This document shows, in pieces, positions 1 through 5,048 of a stretch of DNA of 9,149 nucleotides (within the stretch, counting starts at the first letter, position 1; each line of letters starts with the position of its first letter). The stretch comes from Candidatus Woesearchaeota archaeon (GTDB lineage Archaea; Nanobdellota; Nanobdellia; Woesearchaeales; 21-14-0-10-32-9), in contig PWLK01000001.1 of assembly GCA_003560545.1 (NCBI GenBank), positions 1-9,149 of the forward strand, in the 5' to 3' direction. Both the position numbers and the translations under genes were made by a program. A model generated the notes under the pieces. That model made no database searches. It saw only the letters and a program-made list of their open reading frames with translations, and was not told where the DNA came from.

Positions 1-96
1 CAGGCTTTATTAGGGCATAGCGAGGCGAGGACAACGATGAATTACTTGCACGCCGTTAAGCCCAGGATGCTAAGCGTGAAGAGCCCTTTGGACTGA
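1..96 (+). CDS. C-terminal end of a Xer/integrase-type tyrosine recombinase (5' end outside window)
   Basis: Frame 1 reads 31 codons to TGA at 94-96. The peptide begins with a leucine-leucine-glycine-histidine motif (His codon at 16-18), then TTMNYLH, and ends in KSPLD. This matches the C-terminal signature of phage-integrase-family tyrosine recombinases: the LGH box contributes an active-site His, and the Tyr of the TTxxYxH segment (codon 43-45) would be the nucleophile that attaches to DNA. A tail of about 15 residues ending in SPLD after the Tyr is seen in Xer and integron-type enzymes. Such proteins resolve chromosome dimers or integrate mobile DNA; the visible part cannot tell which. No dif-like or att-like site was found in the 35 bases between this gene and the next. 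The rest of the catalytic domain lies upstream of the window. Confidence 0.8.
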   Translation, partial: QALLGHSEARTTMNYLHAVKPRMLSVKSPLD

Positions 97-102
97 AAAA
101 CA

Positions 103-110
103 TTATAAAA
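103..110 (+). promoter_or_regulatory. TATA box for tgt
   Basis: TTATAAAA, preceded by a purine-rich run (GAAAAA) that could serve as a BRE. Its centre lies about 25 bases before the ATG at 132, so transcription would begin at or next to the start codon, giving a leaderless mRNA. No Shine-Dalgarno sequence precedes that ATG, which agrees with this. Confidence 0.5.
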
Positions 111-131
111 CCAAGCAGAATACTCTTGTTT

Positions 132-1178
132 ATGTTTGAATTGGTAAGCGAAGGAAAGAACGGCCGAAGGGGAAAGCTGAAGACAATGCACGGAACGATT
201 GATACGCCTTTCTTCATGCCCGTCGCGACTAGGGCCACAGGAAAATTCGTTTCGAGCGATGACTACAAGGATATTGGTACGCGTGCGATTATAAGCAATT
301 CCTTGCTATTAAGCTTAAAGCCAGGCACGAAGACAATAATGAAAGCAGGCGGATTGCATAAGTTCATGAATTTTTCAGGTGTTATATTCACGGATTGCGG
401 TGGCTTCCAATCATCAAGCACATACTTCGAAGGCAAAACCAAGAAGGGGCTGAAGTTCAGAAGCCCCTACGATGGCAAAAGGATTTTGCTGACTCCAGAG
501 AAAATTATGCGCATACAAGTCGAGATAGGGAGTGATGTCGCGATGATGCTTGATGACATGACATCGCCAGGCGCAACACGTGAAGAAGCTAGGATTGCAA
601 TGGAGAACACGCATCGCTGGGCTAAGGAGAGCCTGGAATGGCACAAAAAATTCCGGGAGGAATCCGGCTCAAAACAATTATTGTTCGGCATCGTCCAAGG
701 CAATTTTTTTGAGGACTTGCGAAAGGAGAGCGCTGAGTTTATCACGAGTTTGCCTTTCGACGGGTTTGCGATTGGGGGGGTAGCTATTGGTGAGACTAGG
801 GAGGAGATGATGATGGCTGTAAAAACCGTTCTTCCCTATTTGCCGAAAGACAAGCCCAGGTACGTTATGGGTGTGGGAAGCCCGGAAGACGTAAAAGAAC
901 TCATTAAACTAGGAATTGATTGCTTTGATTCAGTGTTTCCTGCGATGAACGCAAGACACAACTCGTTGTTTACAGATAACGGGATAGTGTATATTGACAA
1001 AGGCATCTATGCCAAAGACTACACACCAATCGACAACAATTGCGGTTGTAAGACATGCAAGAACTACACAAGGGCTTATTTGCACCACTTAACCAAGCTA
1101 AAAGAACCCAATGTAAAACGACTGAAAACCATACACAACCTGGCATACATGGAACGGATGGCAAGGAATGTGAAGTAG
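132..1178 (+). CDS. tgt: tRNA-guanine transglycosylase, bacterial/eukaryotic type
   Basis: This 348-residue protein should swap a guanine in tRNA for a deazaguanine base, at position 34 if it behaves like bacterial and eukaryotic relatives (preQ1 or queuine, leading to queuosine). Family landmarks in order: GTIDTPFFMP near the N-terminus, DCGGFQ at 88-93 (D88 is the substrate-binding/base Asp), LDDM at 140-143, GIVQG, IGGVAIGE, the nucleophile D266 in FDSVFP, and zinc ligands C304, C306, C309 and H335. Archaeal TGT, which makes archaeosine, is far longer and carries a PUA domain; this one lacks it. Odd points are Cys for the usual Ser after D88 and AMNAR where bacterial enzymes have TRNAR or similar. 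ATG 132 is preferred over the in-frame TTG at 126 because it fits the TATA spacing and the usual N-terminus. The gene converges on the deacylase gene. Confidence 0.93.
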   Translation: MFELVSEGKNGRRGKLKTMHGTIDTPFFMPVATRATGKFVSSDDYKDIGTRAIISNSLLLSLKPGTKTIMKAGGLHKFMNFSGVIFTDCGGFQSSSTYFEGKTKKGLKFRSPYDGKRILLTPEKIMRIQVEIGSDVAMMLDDMTSPGATREEARIAMENTHRWAKESLEWHKKFREESGSKQLLFGIVQGNFFEDLRKESAEFITSLPFDGFAIGGVAIGETREEMMMAVKTVLPYLPKDKPRYVMGVGSPEDVKELIKLGIDCFDSVFPAMNARHNSLFTDNGIVYIDKGIYAKDYTPIDNNCGCKTCKNYTRAYLHHLTKLKEPNVKRLKTIHNLAYMERMARNVK

Positions 1179-1179
1179 C

Positions 1180-1659
1180 TTATTCTGAGAAATCCTCGAT
1201 TACAGGGTTTACCACTTCAAGAAAATCTTTTGACTTCAGCTTAATAGAATCATTATGAGTTCCAGCGCTGAAAACAATTACTTCCTGCTCGGATAATGAC
1301 TTGTCAGCAAAAGATTTTAAGCTGAAAAGAAAGCCTAGCGGGGGAACACTGCCAACAGTACAACCAGTAATTTCAAGGACTTCATCCGCAGAGGCAAGGC
1401 CTGCGTTTTTAACATTTAGAATTGCTTTAAGCTTCTTGAGATCAATCTTTTTATGGCCTGGCAAGATGCATTGTACGAATTCAGCGCCTTCTTTCTTCCT
1501 TGCTTTTAGGATTATGGCTTTCGCGGCCTGCTCAACACTATTACCTCTTATCTTGGCAGCTTCATGGCTGGAATGCACGTGTCCATGCTTTAAATGCTCG
1601 TACTCCACCTCCTTGCTATCCAGGAAACCCTTTATTTTTTCAAAAACATCTCTTCCCAT
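1180..1659 (-). CDS. YbaK/ProX-family aminoacyl-tRNA deacylase
   Basis: The 159-residue protein is one complete YbaK/aminoacyl-tRNA synthetase-associated domain, the fold of the bacterial ProRS editing domain and of stand-alone YbaK and ProXp-ala. Such enzymes hydrolyse mischarged tRNA in the cytoplasm. Visible landmarks: an N-terminal helix and HVHSSHEAA segment (27-35), AAKAIILKA (45-53) with K47 at the place of the conserved YbaK lysine, the GSVPP loop (103-107) that shapes the substrate pocket, and a closing HNDSIKL strand followed by DFLEVVNP (135-152). Which amino acid it removes (Cys, Ala or other) cannot be told from sequence alone. The stop codon is one base from the tgt stop, facing it. 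The ATG at 1659 sits about 28 bases after a minus-strand TATA box and has no ribosome binding site, so the mRNA is probably leaderless. Confidence 0.87.
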   Translation of the reverse strand: MGRDVFEKIKGFLDSKEVEYEHLKHGHVHSSHEAAKIRGNSVEQAAKAIILKARKKEGAEFVQCILPGHKKIDLKKLKAILNVKNAGLASADEVLEITGCTVGSVPPLGFLFSLKSFADKSLSEQEVIVFSAGTHNDSIKLKSKDFLEVVNPVIEDFSE

Positions 1660-1683
1660 AACGATAAAGGTTAAAAGAAAAAC

Positions 1684-1691
1684 AATATAAA
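1684..1691 (-). promoter_or_regulatory. TATA box for the YbaK-family gene
   Basis: On the minus strand this reads TTTATATT, centred about 28 bases before the ATG at 1659. That spacing puts the transcription start within a few bases of the start codon. The next 12 bases upstream on this strand are A-rich (AGGAAAATG), compatible with a BRE. Confidence 0.5.
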
Positions 1692-1759
1692 CATTTTCCT
1701 CAAACCCCTGATTTCTACGTGTTGTCTAGCCAAAAACGAAGATAACACTCTTTGATAAA

Positions 1760-1789
1760 ACCAAGAGGAAAAATATTTTTTCCTTTGGT
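1760..1789. repeat. Inverted repeat, candidate operator or hairpin
   Basis: The left arm ACCAAGAGGAAAAA (1760-1773) pairs with the right arm TTTTTCCTTTGGT (1777-1789): ACCAA with TTGGT and GGAAAAA with TTTTTCC, leaving a small GA/T mismatch between the two blocks and a 3-base centre. It lies between the two divergent TATA boxes, so neither neighbouring mRNA should include it. It could bind a dimeric regulator or, if transcribed, form a hairpin. Confidence 0.45.
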
Positions 1790-1815
1790 GCAAGAACATC
1801 TCGTGTTCTCCGCAC
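1788..1815. repeat. Second inverted repeat, candidate operator or hairpin
   Basis: GTGC (1788-1791) pairs with GCAC (1812-1815), and AGAACA (1793-1798) pairs with TGTTCT (1804-1809) around a 5-base loop TCTCG. One unpaired A on the left faces two C on the right. It directly abuts the first inverted repeat and ends about 24 bases before the TATA box of the membrane-protein gene at 1873. Confidence 0.45.
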
Positions 1816-1838
1816 TTTAGAAAAGTTTTAGGGAAAGC

Positions 1839-1847
1839 TTTATAAAG
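1839..1847 (+). promoter_or_regulatory. TATA box for the first five-helix membrane protein gene
   Basis: TTTATAAAG preceded by GGGAAAGC, which is BRE-like. The centre lies about 30 bases before the ATG at 1873, predicting a leader of only a few bases. No ribosome binding site is seen before that ATG, in contrast to the next two genes. Confidence 0.6.
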
Positions 1848-1872
1848 ACAAAGTGCAATTGTCCTTGGTATT

Positions 1873-2451
1873 ATGAGTAGTGCTCTTGGTAACGCAATGG
1901 AGTTCTTGGGAAGAGTAGGTATTTTTGATACCGTGTTGCCTTTCCTCCTGGTTTTCACAATGGTTTTCGCGTTCCTTGAAAAAACCAAGATTTACGGGGT
2001 TGACAAATACAAAGGGGAAGACGGGAAAATATACGATGTTCCCCGCAAGAACCTGAACAGCATGACTGCTTTCGTGATTGCTTTCTTCGTCATTGCCTCA
2101 ACACAACTCGTTGCTATCATAAGCCAGGTCACAGCGAGCATAGTCCTCGTATTAGTCCTTGTGTTTTCATTCATCCTCGTCGTAGGAGCTTTCCAGAAAG
2201 AAACCGAAAAAGGATTCTTCCTCGAGGGAACGTGGAAATTGGTTTTTGAGATCATCGCATTCCTGGGCATCGCAGTAATATTTTTACACGCACTTGGATG
2301 GCTCGATGCAATATTTGAGTTTTTCGGGAGTATCTGGACGAGCCAAGCAGCAGCATCCCTAATCATGGTCCTGGTGCTCGTCGGATTCATGTGGTTCATA
2401 GTACACGAACAAAAGCCCGGAGCAGTCAAAGGAGAGAAAAAAGAGGACTGA
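1873..2451 (+). CDS. Five-helix membrane protein, first of three tandem paralogues
   Basis: A 192-residue integral membrane protein of unknown function. Predicted helices lie at about 17-35, 64-83, 87-107, 122-143 and 158-176. The loop between helices 1 and 2 is strongly basic and ends in PRKN (57-60), and the C-terminal tail is also basic. By the positive-inside rule the N-terminus is outside and the tail in the cytoplasm. Helix 1 contains GIFDTVLPFLLVF, which matches GVLDVLLPFILVF in the next gene, and both proteins have a GW(L/F)D segment after helix 4. It has no signal peptide cleavage site and no catalytic motif that I can see. It is probably the first gene of a three-gene set, read from its own near-leaderless promoter. 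Its place beside a secretion ATPase locus suggests, without proving, a membrane partner of that machine. Confidence 0.8.
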   Translation: MSSALGNAMEFLGRVGIFDTVLPFLLVFTMVFAFLEKTKIYGVDKYKGEDGKIYDVPRKNLNSMTAFVIAFFVIASTQLVAIISQVTASIVLVLVLVFSFILVVGAFQKETEKGFFLEGTWKLVFEIIAFLGIAVIFLHALGWLDAIFEFFGSIWTSQAAASLIMVLVLVGFMWFIVHEQKPGAVKGEKKED

Positions 2452-2460
2452 ATACAAAAG

Positions 2461-2470
2461 AAATATAAAT
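2461..2470 (+). promoter_or_regulatory. Possible TATA box for the second membrane protein gene
   Basis: AAATATAAAT in the 57-base gap after the first membrane protein gene. A start about 26 bases downstream of its centre, near 2491, would give a short leader that includes the ribosome binding site at 2498. The AT-rich setting makes chance matches likely, and read-through from 1873 is an alternative. Confidence 0.35.
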
Positions 2471-2497
2471 GAGTAATAATCAGAAAAAGAGTGAAAA

Positions 2498-2503
2498 GGT
2501 GAT
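2498..2503 (+). promoter_or_regulatory. Ribosome binding site of the second membrane protein gene
   Basis: GGTGAT, complementary to the 3' end of archaeal 16S rRNA, 5 bases before the ATG at 2509. It supports that start. Confidence 0.7.
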
Positions 2504-2508
2504 TATCA

Positions 2509-3114
2509 ATGGTATACTGGTTTGATTTAAGGACTCTGATGATGAATCTTGAAGGCATAGGCGTACTGGATGTCTTGCTTCCATTCATACTTGTTTTTAC
2601 GATTATATTCGCAGTACTGCAAAAAGTAAAAATACTCGGGACTGACAAAGAAGGCAACCCGAGAAAGAATTTCAACGTGGTAGTAGCGCTTGTCATGGCC
2701 TTAGCAGTAGTAATACCCCACGTTACAGGCATGTACCGCGGGCAGATGAGCGTCGTAGACATCATAAACAACGCCTTGCCCCAGGTAGCGTTGCTGGCAG
2801 TAGCAATAATAATGGTACTTCTGACCATAGGCGTATTTGGAAGGGAATTCGAAGCAGGCAAAGGATTCGGAGGAGGCGTAGTAGCGCTTTCCGTCCTCAT
2901 CGTAGGATTTATCTTTGCAGCAGCCGCAGGATGGTTCGACAGGGCAATACTTCCCAGGTGGATGTGGTTCATCTACGACCCACAGTTCCAAGCACTCATA
3001 GTAACAATAGTAGTGTTCGGACTGATAATATACTTCATAACAAAAGAAGACAAGCCCAAGGACAAAACGTTCATGGACAAATTGAACGAGATGTTCAAGG
3101 AATCCGGCAAATAA
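2509..3114 (+). CDS. Five-helix membrane protein, second of three tandem paralogues
   Basis: A 201-residue integral membrane protein of unknown function, clearly related to the preceding gene product. Predicted helices are at about 18-37, 56-71, 90-109, 121-141 and 161-178. Shared features are the GVLDVLLPFILVFT helix 1, a basic loop with GTDKEGNPRKNFN (44-56), a charged stretch after helix 3 (GREFEAGKG), the GWFD segment after helix 4, and a DPQ motif (157-159) just before helix 5. The third paralogue has NPQ in the same place. The C-terminal tail (179-201) is a lysine-rich, probably helical cytoplasmic segment, KDKTFMDKLNEMFKESGK. The start is set by a GGTGAT ribosome binding site. Function is not recognised; a structural role in an envelope machine is one possibility, inferred from the downstream ATPase and platform genes. 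Confidence 0.82.
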   Translation: MVYWFDLRTLMMNLEGIGVLDVLLPFILVFTIIFAVLQKVKILGTDKEGNPRKNFNVVVALVMALAVVIPHVTGMYRGQMSVVDIINNALPQVALLAVAIIMVLLTIGVFGREFEAGKGFGGGVVALSVLIVGFIFAAAAGWFDRAILPRWMWFIYDPQFQALIVTIVVFGLIIYFITKEDKPKDKTFMDKLNEMFKESGK

Positions 3115-3118
3115 AAGC

Positions 3119-3125
3119 TTTTTTT
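3119..3125 (+). terminator. T-tract after the second membrane protein gene
   Basis: Seven consecutive T begin 5 bases after the TAA stop. Archaeal RNA polymerase terminates at such U-rich runs, often inefficiently. With only 34 bases to the next start and no clear separate promoter, partial read-through into the third gene is likely. Confidence 0.3.
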
Positions 3126-3137
3126 CCTTGGACTAAC

Positions 3138-3142
3138 AGGTG
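3138..3142 (+). promoter_or_regulatory. Ribosome binding site of the third membrane protein gene
   Basis: AGGTG ends 6 bases before the ATG at 3149. The GTG inside it at 3140 is in frame but is better read as part of this site than as a start codon. Confidence 0.55.
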
Positions 3143-3148
3143 TTTTTA

Positions 3149-3742
3149 ATGGTAGAATTCCTTGATACAGGCATACTAAGCTATTTTAGCATAATCTTCA
3201 CGTTCTTAATGGTATTCGTAATCCTATACGGATTGCTAAGCCTGACAAAGCCCTTCGGAGAAAACAAGAACGGATTGTACGCCATCATAGCATTTGCATT
3301 CGCCATCCTAAGCATAAGCAGCCAAAGCATCCTCCACCTAATAACATTCATAACACCCTGGTTCTTCATGCTTATCTTCATCGGATTCTTCATACTGTTC
3401 ATCCTCATGATATTCGGCCTGAAAGCAGACCAGATCAAAGCAGGCATGAGCTCAGAACTAAGAACCTGGGTTATAATACTTACCGTGGTAATACTAATAT
3501 TCGGAATAGGCGCCACGTTCGGCCAACAAGCCCTGGAAGAAGGTAGAGGGGAACCCGGGGGAACAGACCCCTCAGTAGTAGAACCTGGCGACGGAACAGA
3601 ACTAAACGGGGACACAGACACAGATGACTTCGTTACGAATGTAATGAACGCAATATTCAACCCACAAGTACTAGGACTAATCGTAGTAATGCTAGTAGGC
3701 GCCTTTGCAATGTTCCTCCTAACAAAAACCAACATAGACTAG
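3149..3742 (+). CDS. Five-helix membrane protein with acidic external loop, third of three tandem paralogues
   Basis: A 197-residue integral membrane protein of unknown function and a more distant paralogue of the two genes before it. Helices are at about 8-30, 43-66, 70-93, 105-124 and 174-191. The first loop has KPFGENKNG (34-42), matching the basic K/N-containing loop of the others, and NPQ (171-173) precedes helix 5. Unlike them it has a long loop of about 45 residues between helices 4 and 5, rich in Gly, Pro, Asp, Glu and Thr (for example EEGRGEPGGTDPS and GDTDTDD). By the positive-inside rule that loop faces outward. ATG 3149 is chosen over the in-frame GTG at 3140 because AGGTG then forms a ribosome binding site. 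It converges on the coiled-coil gene with a 15-base gap. Confidence 0.8.
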   Translation: MVEFLDTGILSYFSIIFTFLMVFVILYGLLSLTKPFGENKNGLYAIIAFAFAILSISSQSILHLITFITPWFFMLIFIGFFILFILMIFGLKADQIKAGMSSELRTWVIILTVVILIFGIGATFGQQALEEGRGEPGGTDPSVVEPGDGTELNGDTDTDDFVTNVMNAIFNPQVLGLIVVMLVGAFAMFLLTKTNID

Positions 3743-3751
3743 AAAAAAAAA
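3743..3751 (-). terminator. T-tract terminator of the minus-strand helical protein gene
   Basis: Nine A on the plus strand are nine T on the minus strand, starting 6 bases after the TAA stop of the gene ending at 3758. No stem-loop precedes it, which is usual for archaeal termination. The tract also separates this gene from the converging membrane protein gene. Confidence 0.5.
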
Positions 3752-3757
3752 TGATTA

Positions 3758-4396
3758 TTATTTCTGCTTCTTACTATCGCTCCCCTTCTTAAACTCCTTA
3801 GAGATACGGCTTAACTCAGAAACATTCTCAGTGAAAACCGGGAGGACCTTACTAAAAACCTTCTCCATAGCCCTGACCTCCGCCCCGACATTAGTAATAT
3901 TCTTATCATAATCATCAATCTTAGAAATAATCGCGGAATGAAGCTTATCAAACTCCTGCTTCAAATCATCGAACTTCTGCTCCAAAGAAACAATCTTGTT
4001 ATTAGCCGCATTCTTCCACTCAACGATCTTCTTAACATCCTTAACAAGTATATTCCACTTCTCATCAATAATCGCCTCAACAAGCTCTTCAGTTGAAAAA
4101 TCCCCTGTAGAATAACTAGACTGCTGACTAGGCGGCGAAGGCATCTGGCCACCACCAGGAGACGACCCGAAACCACCAGATGTACTCATACCCTCTGGAG
4201 AAGGCGGCGAAGAACCCTGATCACTGCCAGGCTCCATATCCGCCTGGTTCATGGCCTCAAAAATCTTAGCAGAAGAATAGCCTTCCCTCTGAAGAGTCTG
4301 AATTATCTGATTGTTATCCATACCCTGAGACCTCATAGTCTTAATATGGCTTACAGGCAAATCATCTTGCCCAGGGCTAGCTCCGAATACAGGCAT
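3758..4396 (-). CDS. Helical protein with N-terminal helix-repeat domain, disordered linker and coiled coil (FlaC/D-like by context)
   Basis: A 212-residue soluble protein with three parts. Residues 14-53 form a small helical domain of two similar units, RSQGMDNNQIIQTL and QREGYSSAKIFEAM, each a turn with Gly followed by a helix. Residues 55-98 are a low-complexity linker rich in Ser, Pro, Gly and Gln. Residues 99-207 are highly charged and helical, with a heptad-like coiled coil around KIVSLEQKFDDLKQEFDKL, and a Lys-rich end. There is no signal peptide or membrane helix, so it is cytoplasmic or bound to the inner face. Archaella use coiled-coil FlaC/D/E proteins next to FlaI and FlaJ, and this gene sits in a comparable position; that assignment is inference, not a recognised domain match. 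It has its own TATA box and a T-tract terminator, so it is probably monocistronic. Confidence 0.75.
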   Translation of the reverse strand: MPVFGASPGQDDLPVSHIKTMRSQGMDNNQIIQTLQREGYSSAKIFEAMNQADMEPGSDQGSSPPSPEGMSTSGGFGSSPGGGQMPSPPSQQSSYSTGDFSTEELVEAIIDEKWNILVKDVKKIVEWKNAANNKIVSLEQKFDDLKQEFDKLHSAIISKIDDYDKNITNVGAEVRAMEKVFSKVLPVFTENVSELSRISKEFKKGSDSKKQK

Positions 4397-4430
4397 TTTA
4401 TCATAAACCTCTTTTTGCTAAACACTAACA

Positions 4431-4438
4431 CTTATAAG
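4431..4438 (-). promoter_or_regulatory. TATA box for the linker/coiled-coil protein gene
   Basis: CTTATAAG (self-complementary) on the minus strand, centred about 38 bases before the ATG at 4396. The predicted start near 4408 gives a leader of about 12 bases. An AGAGGT at 4407-4412 is a possible but marginal ribosome binding site. Confidence 0.5.
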
Positions 4439-4472
4439 TCAAATTTCCTGATTATAAAAAGTTTTTCTTTTT

Positions 4473-4478
4473 AAAAAA
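4473..4478 (-). terminator. T-tract terminator of the second coiled-coil gene
   Basis: Six T follow the TAG stop directly on the minus strand, with a further CTTTTT about 12 bases on (4456-4461). This would end the upstream transcript before the TATA box of the next minus-strand gene. Confidence 0.4.
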
Positions 4479-4922
4479 CTACTTCTTTCCGAGCACATCC
4501 TCAATTATTTCCTCAGCTTCTTTCCTAGTAACAAAATGCATGGGATCCCACATGTCAAGGTATTTCTCCAAAACCTTAAAATCCTTGTGCTTCACCGCAC
4601 TCTTAAGCTCCGCGTTCATAACAGATATCTCCTCAGCCAACTCAGAAAGCTTCATCTTAATCTCCACGACCTCCTCGCTAAGAATCCTTTTCTCCTTAAA
4701 AAACTGCCTTTGAGTCTCAAGCAACGTCTGATCGGTAAGCTGTGTTTTCTTACGCAGATTAGAATACCTGTCCTCAAGAATCCTCAGGTTCGAAGAAACC
4801 TCTCCAATCAGCTTAGACAACTTATCAGGCGCCGGAGGACCCTTACGGGCAGGGCCTGAAGTCCTCGGAGCATGGCCCTTGAACTCCTGGTAAAACGGAT
4901 CGTTTATAGGCTGATTAACCAT
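4479..4922 (-). CDS. Small coiled-coil protein with conserved-looking C-terminal motif (FlaC/D/E-like by context)
   Basis: A 147-residue soluble protein of unknown function. Residues 1-32 are Pro/Gly-rich and probably unstructured. Residues 34-112 are almost continuous charged helix with coiled-coil spacing of Leu, Ile and Val (for example LRILEDRYSNLRKK and EEVVEIKMKLSELAEEI). Residues 115-144 form a compact end, with YLDMWDPMHFVTRKEAEEII at 121-140; its Trp, Pro, Met, Phe and Thr-Arg pattern looks like a functional motif and not plain coiled coil. It is divergent from the ATPase gene and shares the 126-base intergenic region with it. ATG 4922 is chosen over an in-frame ATG at 4949, because the latter would lie only a few bases from the TATA box and upstream of the predicted transcript start. 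An accessory role linking ATPase and membrane parts, as for FlaC/D/E in archaella, is inference. Confidence 0.77.
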   Translation of the reverse strand: MVNQPINDPFYQEFKGHAPRTSGPARKGPPAPDKLSKLIGEVSSNLRILEDRYSNLRKKTQLTDQTLLETQRQFFKEKRILSEEVVEIKMKLSELAEEISVMNAELKSAVKHKDFKVLEKYLDMWDPMHFVTRKEAEEIIEDVLGKK

Positions 4923-4952
4923 TTTTATCTTATAAAAAAAACATAACAACCG

Positions 4953-4962
4953 TAATATATAA
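4953..4962 (-). promoter_or_regulatory. TATA box for the small coiled-coil protein gene
   Basis: TTATATATTA on the minus strand. A start about 26 bases on, near 4931, leaves a leader of about 9 bases before the ATG at 4922 and no room for a ribosome binding site. It decides the start codon of this gene. Confidence 0.5.
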
Positions 4963-5001
4963 GTCTTTGTGTTTTTTCCCGGAGGAAATTTATTAAAAAC
5001 A

Positions 5002-5012
5002 TTTATATATTT
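5002..5012 (+). promoter_or_regulatory. TATA box for the ATPase-platform operon
   Basis: TTTATATATTT, with TTAAAAACA before it. The predicted start near 5033 gives a leader of about 16 bases that just includes the GAGGGTG at 5035. Its centre is about 50 bases from the divergent TATA box, so the two promoters could share regulation. Confidence 0.55.
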
Positions 5013-5034
5013 ATTCTGGGAGACGATACTATTA

Positions 5035-5041
5035 GAGGGTG
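5035..5041 (+). promoter_or_regulatory. Ribosome binding site supporting a TTG start
   Basis: GAGGGTG lies 7 bases before the TTG at 5049. There is no ATG near this point in the frame, and the protein is related to its family from early on, so the TTG start is accepted on the strength of this site. Confidence 0.55.
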
Positions 5042-5048
5042 TTAGGAA

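Noticed and set aside
126..131. TTG at 126 as start of tgt
   Set aside because: It adds only two residues, lies upstream of the likely transcript start, and ATG 132 gives the expected N-terminus.
774..780. Run of seven G in tgt as a possible frameshift or slippage site
   Set aside because: The frame is intact on both sides and the encoded IGGVAIGE matches the conserved family motif.
1671..1988. A 105-codon minus-strand open frame covering the intergenic region and the start of the first membrane gene
   Set aside because: It overlaps the promoter and start of a supported gene and runs through the inverted repeats and the deacylase TATA box; no domain is recognisable.
1992..2972. A 326-codon open frame on the minus strand across the first two membrane protein genes
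   Set aside because: It is antisense to two genes with clear paralogy, promoters and a ribosome binding site. Its translation is rich in Thr, Ser, Asn, Pro and Met, typical of the reverse of hydrophobic coding sequence, with no recognisable domain.
3181..3735. A 184-codon open frame on the minus strand opposite the third membrane protein gene
   Set aside because: Antisense shadow of a well-supported membrane protein; the composition mirrors the reverse complement and it has no promoter or ribosome binding site.
4923..4949. ATG at 4949 as start of the small coiled-coil protein
   Set aside because: It is only a few bases from the minus-strand TATA box, upstream of the predicted transcription start, so it would not be in the mRNA.
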